Program-made: the position numbers and the translations under genes
In this document: positions 1-9,730 of the stretch, one piece after another
How positions within the stretch are numbered: position 1 is the stretch's first letter
Layout of the letters: every line of letters starts with the position of its first letter
The notes under the pieces: model-generated
Database searches by the model: none
What the model was told of the DNA's origin: nothing
What the model saw: only the letters and a program-made list of their open reading frames with translations
NCBI GenBank assembly: GCA_024229515.1
Contig: JAAESI010000047.1
Span: 62,001-126,000, forward strand
DNA: 64,000 bases
Source of the DNA: Pseudomonadota bacterium
GTDB lineage: Bacteria; Myxococcota_A; UBA796; UBA9615
Direction: 5' to 3'

Positions 1-638
1 AGCCCCAACGCGTGGCCGATGCGGGCGGTGTGAACGTCGCACGGCATCACGAGCCGCGACGGATCCAGATCAGGCCACAGGGCGAGGTCGGCGCCTTCCG
101 TGGTGGGGCGCGCCATCCACCGCAGGAACAGGTGCTGGCGCTTGCACGCCGCCTGCCCGGACGTGGACGGGAAGAGGAAACCCAGCGCGCGCATGCGCGC
201 CTCGGGATCGTCGTGGTGCGCGGCCGCTTCGGCCTTGAGGCAGCCCAAGAAGCGGCCCAGCGCCGGCCACGTGGTCGGCTCCCCGCGGTCCCCCTCGGCG
301 AACAGCGTCTGGAGGCTTCCGTGGCTCCGCAGCGCAGACCCCACGGCGGCCAGCAGGGCGTCGATGTCGCGCGCCTCCAGCCACCGATAGCGGGTGGTGC
401 TAGCAGCCAGACCGCCAGCCTTCAGTGCCTCCGCGGGGTGGGCGCCGAGGCGGTCGAAGATGCCCTCCAACACCGGCGCGAAAGCAGCCACCCGCCCGAA
501 CGTCATGCTCGCGGCGATGAACGCCACCGCCTCTGCGTCCGCTGGATCGGCGTAGCGATGGGGGAACTGAAGGGGGTCGTTGAGGACGTGTCGGGAAGCG
601 TCGAACGTGGCGACGTAGCGCTCCAGGAGGCCGCGCAC
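1..638 (-). CDS. DUF2400 / TIGR02757 family protein (partial)
   Basis: Reads from a GTG at 638, three codons after an in-frame stop, and runs off the left edge with 212 codons visible. The N-terminal half has the family signature RYADPADAEAVAFIAA followed by FGRV and FAPVLEGIFDRLG; further on are GSLQTLF and the block ACKRQHLFLRWMARP, then LVMPCDVHTARIGHALG. These match the conserved spine of the TIGR02757 family, whose biochemical role is unknown. The C-terminus is missing because of the window edge, not because of decay. It begins 6 nt after the stop of the response regulator gene at 645-3053 and is probably co-transcribed with it. The GTG start is chosen because the in-frame stop lies just upstream and the family starts at this point. 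Confidence 0.85.
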   Translation of the reverse strand, partial: MRGLLERYVATFDASRHVLNDPLQFPHRYADPADAEAVAFIAASMTFGRVAAFAPVLEGIFDRLGAHPAEALKAGGLAASTTRYRWLEARDIDALLAAVGSALRSHGSLQTLFAEGDRGEPTTWPALGRFLGCLKAEAAAHHDDPEARMRALGFLFPSTSGQAACKRQHLFLRWMARPTTEGADLALWPDLDPSRLVMPCDVHTARIGHALG

Positions 639-644
639 CGAGCC

Positions 645-3053
645 TTAGCTGCGGCGTCTGAGGAAGCGGCCCAGCCCCTTGCCCTTGGCCTCGTCGGCGG
701 GGGCCGAGAGTTCGGCGAGCTTCGCCTTGCCCCACTCGGAGGTCTTCCGGATGCGCAGCAGGCGCTTGACCGCCCGCAGCGCTTCGTCGGTGCGATCGGT
801 GGCCGCGAGGATGCGCGCGCGCACCTCCGAGGCGTCGGCGTGCTCGGGGTCGAAGGCGAGGGCGAGATCGACCCACTCCATCGCCTTGTCGATGCCGCGC
901 ACGCTGGCAGGCGCGATGGCGAACCGGCACCAGCCGAGATCCGCGAGCAGGCCGGCGTTGCTGGGGTAGGTCTGGCGCAGCCCCTCGATGATGGCCGCGG
1001 CCTCGGTCCAGTTGCTCTTGGCCATGCCCGCATGGGCCTTCACCAGCTTGTCGCCGTCCTCACGATCCATCCGGCGGCGACGCTTGCTGAGGAGCGAGGG
1101 GTCGTCCGAGCCGGGCCACCACGCCGTCGCCTCTTCCTCCACGGGCGCCAGCACCATGGAGATGGCGGCAGGGTCCTCGTCGGCGAACGCCGCATCCAGG
1201 TCGGCATCCGACACCGCGGACATGCTGCCGGTCGAGCCCGGACTGACGCCCCCCTCCCGCATCAGGCGCACGTCGTAGTCGGTACGGCGACGACCGTCGC
1301 TGAGCTCGTCGAACGCACGCACGAGGCGGGTCAGCAGCTCCTTGGCCTTGCGGCGCACGTCCCCCTGGATGTCGTTGTCCAGGTTCTGGATGCGGTACCT
1401 CGGTGCCAGCTGCGTGTAGGCCTCGTCGATCTGGGCCATGGTCGCGTCCTGCGACACCCCCAGGAAGTCGTAGTGGTTCATCTCCATCCGCGTGACGTAG
1501 TCGCGGACGATGAGGGCCGCGTGGTCGGCGGCGGCCTTCGGCACGGCGGCGCGGAGCTTGTCCACCATCGCCTTGTCGTGCCGGTTGGTCGTGGTGGTGA
1601 ACTCGACCACCCGCTCATCCGGCTCCGGCGCGCGCTGCGGGGGCGGGGTCGCGACCCGGGGGCGGTGGGCCGGCCGAGCCGGCGGCTTCTTCTTCTTGCG
1701 GGCCCCTCCGGAACGCTCGACAGCGGGGGAGTCCGACAGCGCCACGAGCCCCGCGTGAATCATGAACCAGAGGCACCGCGTGATCTGCCCCGAGCTGTCG
1801 GGGAAACGGGAGCGCACCTCTTCGATGCGCCGGGCCTGCAGCAGCGCCTCGCCCAGCGATCGCAGCGAGCTCGTCGAGGCGACGTACCCGAACAGCCGGT
1901 GGAACGTGCGGGTGCGGCCGATGGACCGGCCCTCCAGCTGGTCCAGCTCCTTGTGCAGGTCGTCCAGCTCGAGGTGGTCCGGAAGCGCGGACCAGAGCGC
2001 CCGGATCGGGTTGATCTCGTAGATCGGGATGGTGCCCGCGAAGTCGTCTCCGCGATGGAACTTGAAGGGGCAGGCGTGGCCCAGTCCGGTGCGGACCTCG
2101 TCGGCGACCCAGCCCTCGAGGTGCTCGGCGAGGGCCTCGGCGCGCAGCAAGCCACGGATGAGGAGACGCTGCCGAACGTCCGAAGCGTCCCGGGCGTCGT
2201 TCCCGATCCGCTTCAGCTGGACGGCCGACACCACGCCCGTTCGCTGGAGGTACTCGGGAAGGCCCTTCATCGCGTCGTTGTGCTCGGCCCAGACGGGGTA
2301 CCCGTTGAGCAGGAACAGCGTCTTCCGACCGCCCGGGACTTCGAACACGAACCGGCCGCTGCTGTGGCTGTGAAACAGCGTGGTCAGCATCTGCACGTAC
2401 ACGGCGGGCGTCAGTTCGCCCACGGCGGGAAGGCGGCGGCTCGTGTCGACCCGGACGAAGCTGTCGCCTGAGTCGAGCGTGTGGTCGCGGGGCCGGCGCA
2501 TGACCGCGGGCAGCTCGGTCATCGACGGGAACGACGGCTCCGGGGGCGCGCCGGACGCGGTGCGCGGAGCCTCCTCCGCCTCGCCGGGCTTGGGAACCAC
2601 CTGGACCGGCCCGGTCATGCTCGCGGCCGCTTCGATGAGGCGACGGCGGATGTCGCGGCGGCCCTTGTCCTCGGACGCGAGCACGTTGTCGATCTTGCGA
2701 CCGAGGTCCATCAGGCTGAAGGGCTTGGCGAGGAAGCCGAGGGCCCCCAGCCGCTTGATGTCTTTCTCGAAGATGGTCTCGCTGCGGTAGACAGCGCTCA
2801 TCAGGAGCACCGGGACGTCACCCCCGCGGGGCGCCGCGCGAATCTTCTCCAGCACCCGAATCCCATGGAGGTTCGGGAGCATGACGTCCATGAGCACGAA
2901 GTCGGGCTGCAGGCTGGTGAAGGTGGTGACCCCATCGGGGCCGGTGTAGGCCACGTGGGCCTCATGGCCGTTGAACTCCACCAACTCCTTGAGGTGGGCG
3001 GCGAACTGCTTGTCGTCCTCGACAATGAGGACGACCGAGGATCCGTCGGTCAC
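645..3053 (-). CDS. Response regulator: receiver-PATAN (DUF4388)-J-like-TPR protein
   Basis: An 802-residue cytoplasmic regulator. Residues 5-120 form a receiver domain with acidic residues near 12-14, the phosphoacceptor D56 (FVLMDVMLP) and K110 in LAKPF. Residues about 205-335 match the PATAN/DUF4388 fold. Residues about 515-585 (MNHYDFLGVSQDATMAQI) look like a J domain, but the HPD triad that stimulates DnaK is not evident. The C-terminal 150 residues are TPR-like. There is no DNA-binding domain, so output is probably through protein contacts. The GTG start at 3053 lies 9 nt after a TAGACT box that includes the stop of the upstream lipoprotein gene. Domain calls are strong for the receiver and good for the PATAN and J-like parts. 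The role is unknown. Confidence 0.9.
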   Translation of the reverse strand: MTDGSSVVLIVEDDKQFAAHLKELVEFNGHEAHVAYTGPDGVTTFTSLQPDFVLMDVMLPNLHGIRVLEKIRAAPRGGDVPVLLMSAVYRSETIFEKDIKRLGALGFLAKPFSLMDLGRKIDNVLASEDKGRRDIRRRLIEAAASMTGPVQVVPKPGEAEEAPRTASGAPPEPSFPSMTELPAVMRRPRDHTLDSGDSFVRVDTSRRLPAVGELTPAVYVQMLTTLFHSHSSGRFVFEVPGGRKTLFLLNGYPVWAEHNDAMKGLPEYLQRTGVVSAVQLKRIGNDARDASDVRQRLLIRGLLRAEALAEHLEGWVADEVRTGLGHACPFKFHRGDDFAGTIPIYEINPIRALWSALPDHLELDDLHKELDQLEGRSIGRTRTFHRLFGYVASTSSLRSLGEALLQARRIEEVRSRFPDSSGQITRCLWFMIHAGLVALSDSPAVERSGGARKKKKPPARPAHRPRVATPPPQRAPEPDERVVEFTTTTNRHDKAMVDKLRAAVPKAAADHAALIVRDYVTRMEMNHYDFLGVSQDATMAQIDEAYTQLAPRYRIQNLDNDIQGDVRRKAKELLTRLVRAFDELSDGRRRTDYDVRLMREGGVSPGSTGSMSAVSDADLDAAFADEDPAAISMVLAPVEEEATAWWPGSDDPSLLSKRRRRMDREDGDKLVKAHAGMAKSNWTEAAAIIEGLRQTYPSNAGLLADLGWCRFAIAPASVRGIDKAMEWVDLALAFDPEHADASEVRARILAATDRTDEALRAVKRLLRIRKTSEWGKAKLAELSAPADEAKGKGLGRFLRRRS

Positions 3054-3065
3054 GCGCCGGACAGT

Positions 3066-3914
3066 CTAGATCAGCGCGACGGAGCCGTCGTCGCCAACCG
3101 CCGAATCATCGTCGTCGCCGGGCGCCGAATCGTCGTCGTCGGGCGCGATGTCGTCGTCGTCACCGATCGCGGAGTCGTCGTCGTCACCGATCGCGGAGTC
3201 ATCGTCGTCGTCCCCGACCGCGGAGTCGTCGTCGTCGTCACCGACGGCCGAGTCGTCGTCGTCGTCGCCAACCGCGGAGTCGTCGTCATCCCCGGGGGCG
3301 GAGTCGTCATCGTCGCCCAACGTCGTGTCGACGTAGCTGACCTCGACGATGTAGTCGCCATTCTGACCGGCCCAGCAGCCAACCTCGATGAGGAGTTCCT
3401 GCCCGTCGAGCACGTCCGCCTCACCGTCCTCGGGAGAGACGAAGCCGTCCTCGAAGGGGATCAGCCACTCCTTGCTGTCGGGTTCGTAGCTGGCGGCGTC
3501 CCACAGGTACCGGTCCATGTCCGCGTCCGCGGTCCAGCGCAGCACCACCTGGATCTCGCGGTCGGCGGGCAGGGTGAAGCTGTACAGATCCAGGTCCAGG
3601 TACCCCTGATCGCCGCACTCCATCGAGCCTTCGAGGCAGAACCCCTCGTCGCCCAGGTCGGTGACCACGGTGGCGTTCTCGGGCGTGTCGTTGACCTCGG
3701 TCTCGGCCGTGACGGGGTCATCGCCGGCGCACTCGATCGGGTCGGGGGGCACGGTGTCGTCGTCATCGGACGCGTCGTCGTCGTCGGTGCCGTCGTCATC
3801 GTCAGAGGCGTCGTCGTCGTCGACGCCGGAGGTCGCATCGTCGTCGTCGTCCGGGCAGCCCAGCAGCGCGAGCCCCAACACCACCAGTAGCCACCACTTG
3901 CTCATCGAATGCAT
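3066..3914 (-). CDS. Secreted lipoprotein with Asp-Ser repeat tail
   Basis: A 282-residue predicted lipoprotein. The ATG at 3914 has AGGAG six nt upstream, which favours it over the GTG at 3917 and the ATG at 3905. A signal peptide ends in the lipobox LALLGC and is followed at once by PDDDDD. A Cys-poor middle domain of about 150 residues (roughly 60-200) has a beta-rich look, similar to pre-peptidase C-terminal domains (for example QVVLRWTADADMDRYLWD). The last 80 residues are tandem GDDDDSAV-type units. No enzymatic motif is visible. It sits in a minus-strand run between two other probable lipoprotein genes and the response regulator. Confidence 0.85.
   Translation of the reverse strand: MHSMSKWWLLVVLGLALLGCPDDDDDATSGVDDDDASDDDDGTDDDDASDDDDTVPPDPIECAGDDPVTAETEVNDTPENATVVTDLGDEGFCLEGSMECGDQGYLDLDLYSFTLPADREIQVVLRWTADADMDRYLWDAASYEPDSKEWLIPFEDGFVSPEDGEADVLDGQELLIEVGCWAGQNGDYIVEVSYVDTTLGDDDDSAPGDDDDSAVGDDDDDSAVGDDDDDSAVGDDDDDSAIGDDDDSAIGDDDDIAPDDDDSAPGDDDDSAVGDDGSVALI
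3082..3321 (-). repeat. In-frame tandem repeat coding for (G/P)DDDDSA units
   Basis: About ten degenerate units of 21-24 bp built on GAC/GAT codons, each ending Ser-Ala or Ile-Ala. Unit length varies by one Asp codon (four or five Asp). All changes keep the frame. Confidence 0.85.
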
Positions 3915-3941
3915 CACCCGCTCCTGTGCCCGAATCGGACC

Positions 3942-5126
3942 CTAGTCGACTCCCGAGATCGAGACCAGGGCACCTTCGAGGTAGTCCGACCAGGCCTCCC
4001 CGCCCGAGTTGGTGTCGATGCCGTAGAGGGCATCGCGCGACCAACGCACCGCGATCGCGGTCGCGGGGTGGATCCACTGTTCCTCGCTCGACTTGAAGCC
4101 ATCGCCCTGAAGGGTGGTCTTGATGCGGAGGGTGCGCGCGCCAAGGACCTCCTCCCAGCGGACGGCGGTGCTGGTGTACTCGGCGCGGACGGGGAGCCCG
4201 TCGATGACGCGCACGTCCCCGCCCCGCCAGGTGTCGCCCGGACGGCGCTCGCCCGTCTCGCCGGGATCGAACAGCCGCCGGCGCTTCAGCATCCCCTCGA
4301 CCTCGGGAAACAGCATCGCGGGACGCATGCCGCGGTCGGGACCGTTGCGCAGCCAGGTGGCGTCGGTGACGTCCCCCTTGTCGTTGATCACGAACCGCAT
4401 CGCCTGACGCTGGTTGCTCATCGACAGCCGGTAGTACAGCGGCAGCGAGTTCTCCAGGGGGGGCACGTCCAGCCGGCGCACGAGCACGTAGCCGCCGTCC
4501 GCCGCGTCCCCGCGGTACGACCACATCTCTTCCCACTGAAGCTCGAACTTCTTGGGGCTGCTGACGACCTGTCGGACCTGGTAGCTGAGGGTCACCGGGA
4601 CGGGCACCTGACGGGCCAACACGGCGGCTTCCCGGCCCCGCAGACGGGCGTCCTTGGACTCGAGGTTCAGCACGTCGCGCAGCCCCGTGACCAGCTCGCG
4701 CGACCGAGCCCGCATCGACCGCTTGAGCTCCTGGGCCATGGCCAACTCGGAGTGGAGCGCGGCGGCCTCGGGGTGCACATCCTGGATGCGCGCTGCGTCG
4801 GACATCGCGAGCTCGACATCGCCCGCCTCGGCCGCTCGCTGGGCGCGCATCCACCACGCCTCGGTCACCTCGGGGCAGTTGGAGATCGCCTTGTTGATGG
4901 ACTCCATCGCGGAGGCGCCGATGCCGTCCAGCTCCTGGACCTTCGCGCGAGCGATGAGGAACTCGGCCCGGGCGGGACACACCGCCTCGCCCGCGGCCAT
5001 CGTGTACATGTCCGCCGCCAAGGTGAAATCACCCGCGGCGTGGGCCTCCAGGGCCTGCTCCTCGTACGACGGACCGGGGCACGCGCTCAGCGTGAGGACG
5101 GCGATGGCAAGCAGAACGGCGCGCAC
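3942..5126 (-). CDS. TPR-containing lipoprotein
   Basis: A 394-residue predicted lipoprotein: signal peptide with lipobox TLSAC, then helical repeats at about residues 22-140 (EEQALEAHAAGDFTLAADMY, AWWMRAQRAAEAGDVELAMS) that fit the TPR pattern. The C-terminal 240 residues (for example LSYQVRQVVSSPKKFELQWEE) are beta-rich and unrecognised. Start is GTG at 5126 with no Shine-Dalgarno, but TAGCCT lies 9 nt upstream. It follows the MopE-repeat lipoprotein after 32 nt and precedes the poly-Asp lipoprotein by 27 nt. Location is presumably the periplasmic face of a membrane; partner unknown. Confidence 0.85.
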   Translation of the reverse strand: MRAVLLAIAVLTLSACPGPSYEEQALEAHAAGDFTLAADMYTMAAGEAVCPARAEFLIARAKVQELDGIGASAMESINKAISNCPEVTEAWWMRAQRAAEAGDVELAMSDAARIQDVHPEAAALHSELAMAQELKRSMRARSRELVTGLRDVLNLESKDARLRGREAAVLARQVPVPVTLSYQVRQVVSSPKKFELQWEEMWSYRGDAADGGYVLVRRLDVPPLENSLPLYYRLSMSNQRQAMRFVINDKGDVTDATWLRNGPDRGMRPAMLFPEVEGMLKRRRLFDPGETGERRPGDTWRGGDVRVIDGLPVRAEYTSTAVRWEEVLGARTLRIKTTLQGDGFKSSEEQWIHPATAIAVRWSRDALYGIDTNSGGEAWSDYLEGALVSISGVD

Positions 5127-5158
5127 GTGGGCGCAAGGCTAGCAGCGATTGAGCCGCC

Positions 5159-8100
5159 TCAGTTGCAGGAGCAGGTCACGTCGATGGTGACCTCATCCGT
5201 GTGCGAGACCAACTCGCAGTCGGTGACCTGGACGGTCACGTCGAACGACTGGTTCGTGCTGCCGTTGTACGGCGGGGCGCCGACGCTGAACGAGGCGGCC
5301 GTGTCGGGCTCCGTGGCGTCGGTGTAGGTGACGCCGCTGAGCGCCTGCCAGGCGTACTCGACGGGGTTGCCGTCGGGGTCGGTCGAGCCGGTCGCGTCCA
5401 GCGTCGCGTTGACGCTGCAGGAGGGGCAGTTCCACGTGTAGTTGCTGTAGAAGGCCGACACCGAGCCAGTGACCGCCTGATCGGGGCCCGCGTCCGCCAC
5501 CGGGGCGCCGTTGGAGGGGTCGTTCTCCACCTCGATGACGAGGTAGGCGGTGTCCGTCTCGATGCCCTGCGTGACCGTCAGTCCGATGAGGAACTGGCCG
5601 ACCATGTCGGGGTTGAAGCTGGCCACGATGGTCGTCGCATCCGTCAGGTTGTCCGCATCTGTCACCACGGAGATGGCCGGCTTGGCGGCGATGAACCACT
5701 CGTAGGTCATCGGCGGGCCGGGGGGCGCGTACGAGCCGGCGGCGCTCATCGGGATGGGCGTGCACAGGTACGGGTTGCCCGCGAGCGCCGGGACCGAGGT
5801 CACGGTCACGTCGTCGATGAGGCCGTTGCAGTCGTTGTCGAGGCCGTCGCCGGGCACCTCGGGGGCGCCGGGGTAGACGGTCGGCAGGAAGTCGTTGCAG
5901 TCCAGGCCGCCGACGGTGTCGGAGATGAAGCCGTCGTTGTCGACGTCGGTCAGGTCCACGCCGTCGCAGTCCTCATCCACGCCGTTGTACGGGATGTCCG
6001 CCGCGCCCGGGTTGGTCAGCACCGCGTTGTCGTCGCAGTCGGTGCCGCCGGTGACGACGTCCGAGGCGTAGCCGTCGCCGTCCACGTCGACGAGGTCGCC
6101 GCCGGCGCAGTCCTGATCGATGCCGTCGTACGGGATGTCCGTAGCGCCGGGGTAGATCGTCGGGTCGCTGTCGGCGCAGTCACCGCCGCCCGCCGCGAGG
6201 CCGGCGAAGCCGTCGTTGTCGACGTCCTCCCAGTCGGAGCCGGAGCAGTCCTGGTCGATGGAGTCGTAGGGAACCTCGGGCGCACCCGGGAAGACCGCGG
6301 GGTTGCTGTCGTTGCAGTCGGTGCCGCCAGCGGCGACCGCGTCGAAGCCGTCGCCGTCCGCGTCGACCAGGTCCTGGCCGTTGCAGTCCTGGTCGATGCC
6401 GTCGTAGGGCACTTCGGGGGCGCCGGGGAAGATGGACGGGTCGGAGTCGTCGCAGTCGGTGCCGCCGTCGATCACGATCGAGGAGACGCCGTCGCCGTCG
6501 ACGTCGGTCTGGTCCGCGCCATCGCAGTCTTGATCGATGTTGTCGTACGGGATCTCGGTCGCGGCGGGGTTGATCGCCGGGTTACTGTCGTTGCAGTCGA
6601 CCGTGTTGCCGTCGAAGCCGTCGCCGTCCACGTCGATGGCGTCGTCGCCGGAGCAATCCTGATCGATGCCGTCGTAGGGGATGTCCTCGGCGGACGGGTT
6701 GATCTCGATGTTGGTGTCATCGCAGTCGTCGCCGCCAACGACGTCACTGTCGTGGCCGTCGCCGTCCACATCGGTCAGGTCCGCACCGGTGCAGTCCTGG
6801 TCGATGCCGTCGTACGGAATCTCGGTGGCGTCGGGGTTGATCGCCGCGGCGGTGTCGTCGCAGTCGAGGCCGAGCGGCTCCGCCACGAAGCCGTCGAGGT
6901 CGTCGTCGTGGACGATGCGGATGGCGACCGCGTGGGTCGTCTGGTTGCCGCAGCCGTCGTCGGCCGTGATCGAGATCGCGTGGTCGCCCGCGGTGAGGCC
7001 GGCGTAGTTGAAGAAGACGTTGCCGAGGGCATCGGCGGCGTCGCTGTTGAAGATGCCGTCGATGTTCGATTCCCAGGTCACGACGACGTCGCCGAGGGCG
7101 GTGACGTCATCGGCGATCGTGGCGGAGAAGGTGACCTCCGCGCCCGCCAGGTAGGCGCCTTCCAGGGAGGGGCCGCCGCCTTCGGTCGGCTCGCCGGGGG
7201 TCACGACGGGCGGATCGTTGACCTCGCACACGCGGACCTCGGTGGAGTCGAGGCACTCGAAGTTCTCCTCGTCGACGACCCGCATGGTCACGACGTGGTC
7301 GCCGACCGAGAGGCCCTCGTAGAAGGTCTCGACGCGGCCGTCGGTGTCCGGGGTGAGCACGGCGATGGAGCCGTCCACATCGGACTCGAAGTGGACCGTC
7401 AGCTCTTCGGGGGTCACGTCGGGATCGTTGACCTGGCCGAGGAAGAAGACGCTCTCACCCTCCTGAACACCGGTGCTGCCGAGCGGCTCCACGATCTCGC
7501 ATTCGGGAGCGACGTGATCGGAGGTGACGCTGAGGGCTACGGTGGCGGTGCCGATGCCACCCTCGCTGTCGACCGCGGTCACGGCCACGAGGTGCTCGCC
7601 GCCCAGGAGGCTGATGACGGTGACGAGGGAGCCGTCGCTGCCGGGCACGAGGCCGTCGGCGAGCACGCCGTCCAGGTCGCTCTCGACCGAGACGAGCAGC
7701 TCATCGGCGCTGTCGACGTCATCGCGGACGGTGATCTCCATCTCGATGGAGTCGTCGGTGGTGAAGTCGTCACCGTTGTCCGGCTCGTCGATGTCGACCG
7801 AGGGGGGCTCGTTCGCCTCGACCACGATGTTCTTGATGTCCGTGCCTTCGCCGGCGGAGGGATCGATGCAGGTCAACGTGATGACGTGCGGCCCCTCGCT
7901 GAGCTCTTCGACGATGCCGCTGACGTTGCCCTGGCCGTCGGGCGCGCCTTCGACGAGCGCACCGTCGATGTCGGAGCTCCAACGCGCGAGCAGCTCTTCC
8001 TCGGCGCTCTCGGGATCGATGCACGAACCGCTGAGGTTCAAGGCCTCACCGTGGTCGCTGCTCAGCCCTTCGACGGGAGCGAAGATCCGCGCCACGGGGT

Positions 8101-8203
8101 TCTGATTGGTGGGCCCGGTTTCGACCGGCTCCGGGCAGCCCGTGAGGGCGGTCAGGGCCAGAAGAGAGACAGACAGCGACTTCAGACAACCCCGAACGAA
8201 CAT
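5159..8203 (-). CDS. Large lipoprotein with Ig/PKD-like domains and eight MopE-type metal-binding repeats
   Basis: A 1014-residue lipoprotein. The ATG at 8203 follows GGGAGGA; the signal peptide ends at ALTGC. Residues about 30-430 hold four Ig-like beta domains. Residues about 437-810 are eight units with the core DCDDxxxxINPxAxExPYDG then IDQDCxGxD and DVDGDG, the MopE/PF11617 putative metal-binding motif. The remaining 200 residues contain PKD-like domains ([12 protein letters not shown]). MopE of Methylococcus binds copper, but the acidic DxDxDG loops here also resemble calcium sites, so the metal is not settled. A promoter at 8267-8294 drives it and the four genes behind it may be in the same transcript. 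Confidence 0.92.
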   Translation of the reverse strand: MFVRGCLKSLSVSLLALTALTGCPEPVETGPTNQNPVARIFAPVEGLSSDHGEALNLSGSCIDPESAEEELLARWSSDIDGALVEGAPDGQGNVSGIVEELSEGPHVITLTCIDPSAGEGTDIKNIVVEANEPPSVDIDEPDNGDDFTTDDSIEMEITVRDDVDSADELLVSVESDLDGVLADGLVPGSDGSLVTVISLLGGEHLVAVTAVDSEGGIGTATVALSVTSDHVAPECEIVEPLGSTGVQEGESVFFLGQVNDPDVTPEELTVHFESDVDGSIAVLTPDTDGRVETFYEGLSVGDHVVTMRVVDEENFECLDSTEVRVCEVNDPPVVTPGEPTEGGGPSLEGAYLAGAEVTFSATIADDVTALGDVVVTWESNIDGIFNSDAADALGNVFFNYAGLTAGDHAISITADDGCGNQTTHAVAIRIVHDDDLDGFVAEPLGLDCDDTAAAINPDATEIPYDGIDQDCTGADLTDVDGDGHDSDVVGGDDCDDTNIEINPSAEDIPYDGIDQDCSGDDAIDVDGDGFDGNTVDCNDSNPAINPAATEIPYDNIDQDCDGADQTDVDGDGVSSIVIDGGTDCDDSDPSIFPGAPEVPYDGIDQDCNGQDLVDADGDGFDAVAAGGTDCNDSNPAVFPGAPEVPYDSIDQDCSGSDWEDVDNDGFAGLAAGGGDCADSDPTIYPGATDIPYDGIDQDCAGGDLVDVDGDGYASDVVTGGTDCDDNAVLTNPGAADIPYNGVDEDCDGVDLTDVDNDGFISDTVGGLDCNDFLPTVYPGAPEVPGDGLDNDCNGLIDDVTVTSVPALAGNPYLCTPIPMSAAGSYAPPGPPMTYEWFIAAKPAISVVTDADNLTDATTIVASFNPDMVGQFLIGLTVTQGIETDTAYLVIEVENDPSNGAPVADAGPDQAVTGSVSAFYSNYTWNCPSCSVNATLDATGSTDPDGNPVEYAWQALSGVTYTDATEPDTAASFSVGAPPYNGSTNQSFDVTVQVTDCELVSHTDEVTIDVTCSCN
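5800..6885 (-). repeat. Eight in-frame MopE-type repeats
   Basis: Units of about 43-47 codons inside the 1014-residue lipoprotein gene. Each carries a conserved IDQDC core and a DVDGDG-type loop. The last unit ([10 protein letters not shown]) is the most diverged. Confidence 0.85.
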
Positions 8204-8266
8204 TGCATCCTCCCGTTGGATGCGGAGACGTTGGCCGAATAAGGCCTATCTCCTGACATGGAGAGC

Positions 8267-8294
8267 ATCATACAGTGGGGCGGAGGAGCGTCAA
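8267..8294 (-). promoter_or_regulatory. Sigma-70-type promoter for the MopE-repeat lipoprotein gene
   Basis: On the minus strand TTGACG (8289-8294) and TATGAT (8267-8272) are separated by 16 bp. Five of six positions match consensus in each box. The expected transcript starts near 8260, giving a leader of about 57 nt before the ATG at 8203. Confidence 0.7.
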
Positions 8295-8368
8295 ACGGGC
8301 AAGAGCGCCCCCTGTGCTAATCTTGGTTGTTCGCGGTGGAGGGATTTTTTGCCGGAGGGCCGCCGGGG

Positions 8369-9637
8369 ATGACTACGTCGACGGGTCGCACGACAGGGGA
8401 GCACGCGGCTCCCGTGCGCACACCGCCCAGTGTGCGGAGCAGCCTGGAGTTCTCGAACGAGAACGGGCTGGACTACCGCGACTATCCCGTCCTCGTCGTC
8501 GACGACGAAGTCGAGAACCTCCAGGCGTTCGTCCTCAACTTCCGCAACGAGTTCACCGTCGAGACCGCTGACTCGGGTGACGCCGCCCTTGAGAAGCTGC
8601 GCGAGCGCGACTTCGCCATCATCATCTCCGACCAGCGCATGCCCGGGATGAGCGGCGTCGAGTTGCTCGAGAAGACGGTCGACGTGCACCCGCACCTCAT
8701 CCGCATCATCGTCACCGGCTACACCGACAACGAGTCGCTGATCAGTGCGATCAACCAGGGGCGCATCTACCGGTACATCACCAAGCCGTGGTCCCCGGAC
8801 GAGATTCAGATCACGCTCAAGCGCGCGATCGAGCGCTTTGCGTTGGATGCCCACAACCGGCAACTGGTCGCCGATCTGCGCCGGGAGAAGGCCGAACTCA
8901 AGCGCATGGTCCAGGAGCAGACCCTGGCGCTGCGGCAGGCCAACGAGCGGCTCCGCAAGCTCGCGATCAGCGACGGCCTCACCGGCCTGTACAACCACCG
9001 CTACTTCCAGGATCGCTGGCGCCGCGAGGTGCAGTTGGCCCGTCGCTACGACGAGCCGCTCAGCCTGATGATCCTCGATGTCGACTTCTTCAAGAACTAC
9101 AACGACACGATGGGCCACCCCCAGGGCGACGTGCTCCTGAAGGAGATGGCGATGCTGCTGCTGCGGTCGGTCCGCGAGGTCGACCTCGTGGCCCGCTACG
9201 GCGGCGAGGAGTTCGTGGTGGTGCTGCCCAAATCGCAGCGCACCGACGCCATCGTGCTCGCCGAGCGGGTCCGCTCGCTGGTCGCGCAGCACGCGTTCCC
9301 CCACCGCGACATCCAGCCCGGAGGCCGGCTCACGGTCTCGATCGGCGTGGCCTCCTTCCCCCACGACGGCGGGGATGCCGGTCAGGTCATCGTCGCCGCC
9401 GACAAGGCGCTCTACCGGGCCAAGAAGGGCGGTCGCGATCGGGTGGAGGCAGCGAGCCGGAGCGCAGCCGACGAAGAGGCCATGGCGCTGTCGGCCCAGG
9501 AGCAGGACCTGGATCTCGTCATCGAGGACGACGGCACCGCCCGCGAAGCCGCGCTCAGCGCCACCGACCTGCCGCAGGCCTCCGGGATCGACAGCTTCCG
9601 CATTCACGCACTCAAGAGTGCCGACGACGACGACTAG
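8369..9637 (+). CDS. Diguanylate cyclase response regulator (receiver-GGDEF)
   Basis: A 422-residue cytoplasmic enzyme that should make cyclic di-GMP from two GTP. A receiver domain starts at YPVLVVDDEVENLQ, with the phosphoacceptor in IIISDQRMPGMSGVE and the conserved Lys in YITKPW. A coiled-coil linker (LRREKAELKRMVQEQTLALR) leads to a GGDEF domain with the active-site GGEEF. The inhibitory I-site RxxD (REVD) stands five residues before GGEEF, so product inhibition is likely. A 50-residue acidic tail follows. The ATG at 8369 is preceded by GGAGGG nine nt upstream; an upstream in-frame start at 8327 lacks this. It is divergent from the MopE-repeat lipoprotein and convergent with gatB. Confidence 0.93.
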   Translation: MTTSTGRTTGEHAAPVRTPPSVRSSLEFSNENGLDYRDYPVLVVDDEVENLQAFVLNFRNEFTVETADSGDAALEKLRERDFAIIISDQRMPGMSGVELLEKTVDVHPHLIRIIVTGYTDNESLISAINQGRIYRYITKPWSPDEIQITLKRAIERFALDAHNRQLVADLRREKAELKRMVQEQTLALRQANERLRKLAISDGLTGLYNHRYFQDRWRREVQLARRYDEPLSLMILDVDFFKNYNDTMGHPQGDVLLKEMAMLLLRSVREVDLVARYGGEEFVVVLPKSQRTDAIVLAERVRSLVAQHAFPHRDIQPGGRLTVSIGVASFPHDGGDAGQVIVAADKALYRAKKGGRDRVEAASRSAADEEAMALSAQEQDLDLVIEDDGTAREAALSATDLPQASGIDSFRIHALKSADDDD

Positions 9638-9730
9638 AGCGACGAGGTCGAGGCGCCCAGGGACCTCACCGCCCAAACGGTGGAGCATCCCGGGGCCCAG
9701 CGCACGCCGCGCGACGAGCTCGATACCTAC

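Noticed and set aside
12-2471. Long open frame on the plus strand opposite the response regulator gene
   Set aside because: It is Arg/Gly/His-rich with no domain and lies opposite a gene with a clear receiver and PATAN domain; such frames are common in GC-rich DNA. The same applies to 5201-8242 (+), 17352-19262 (+) and 59210-61396 (-).
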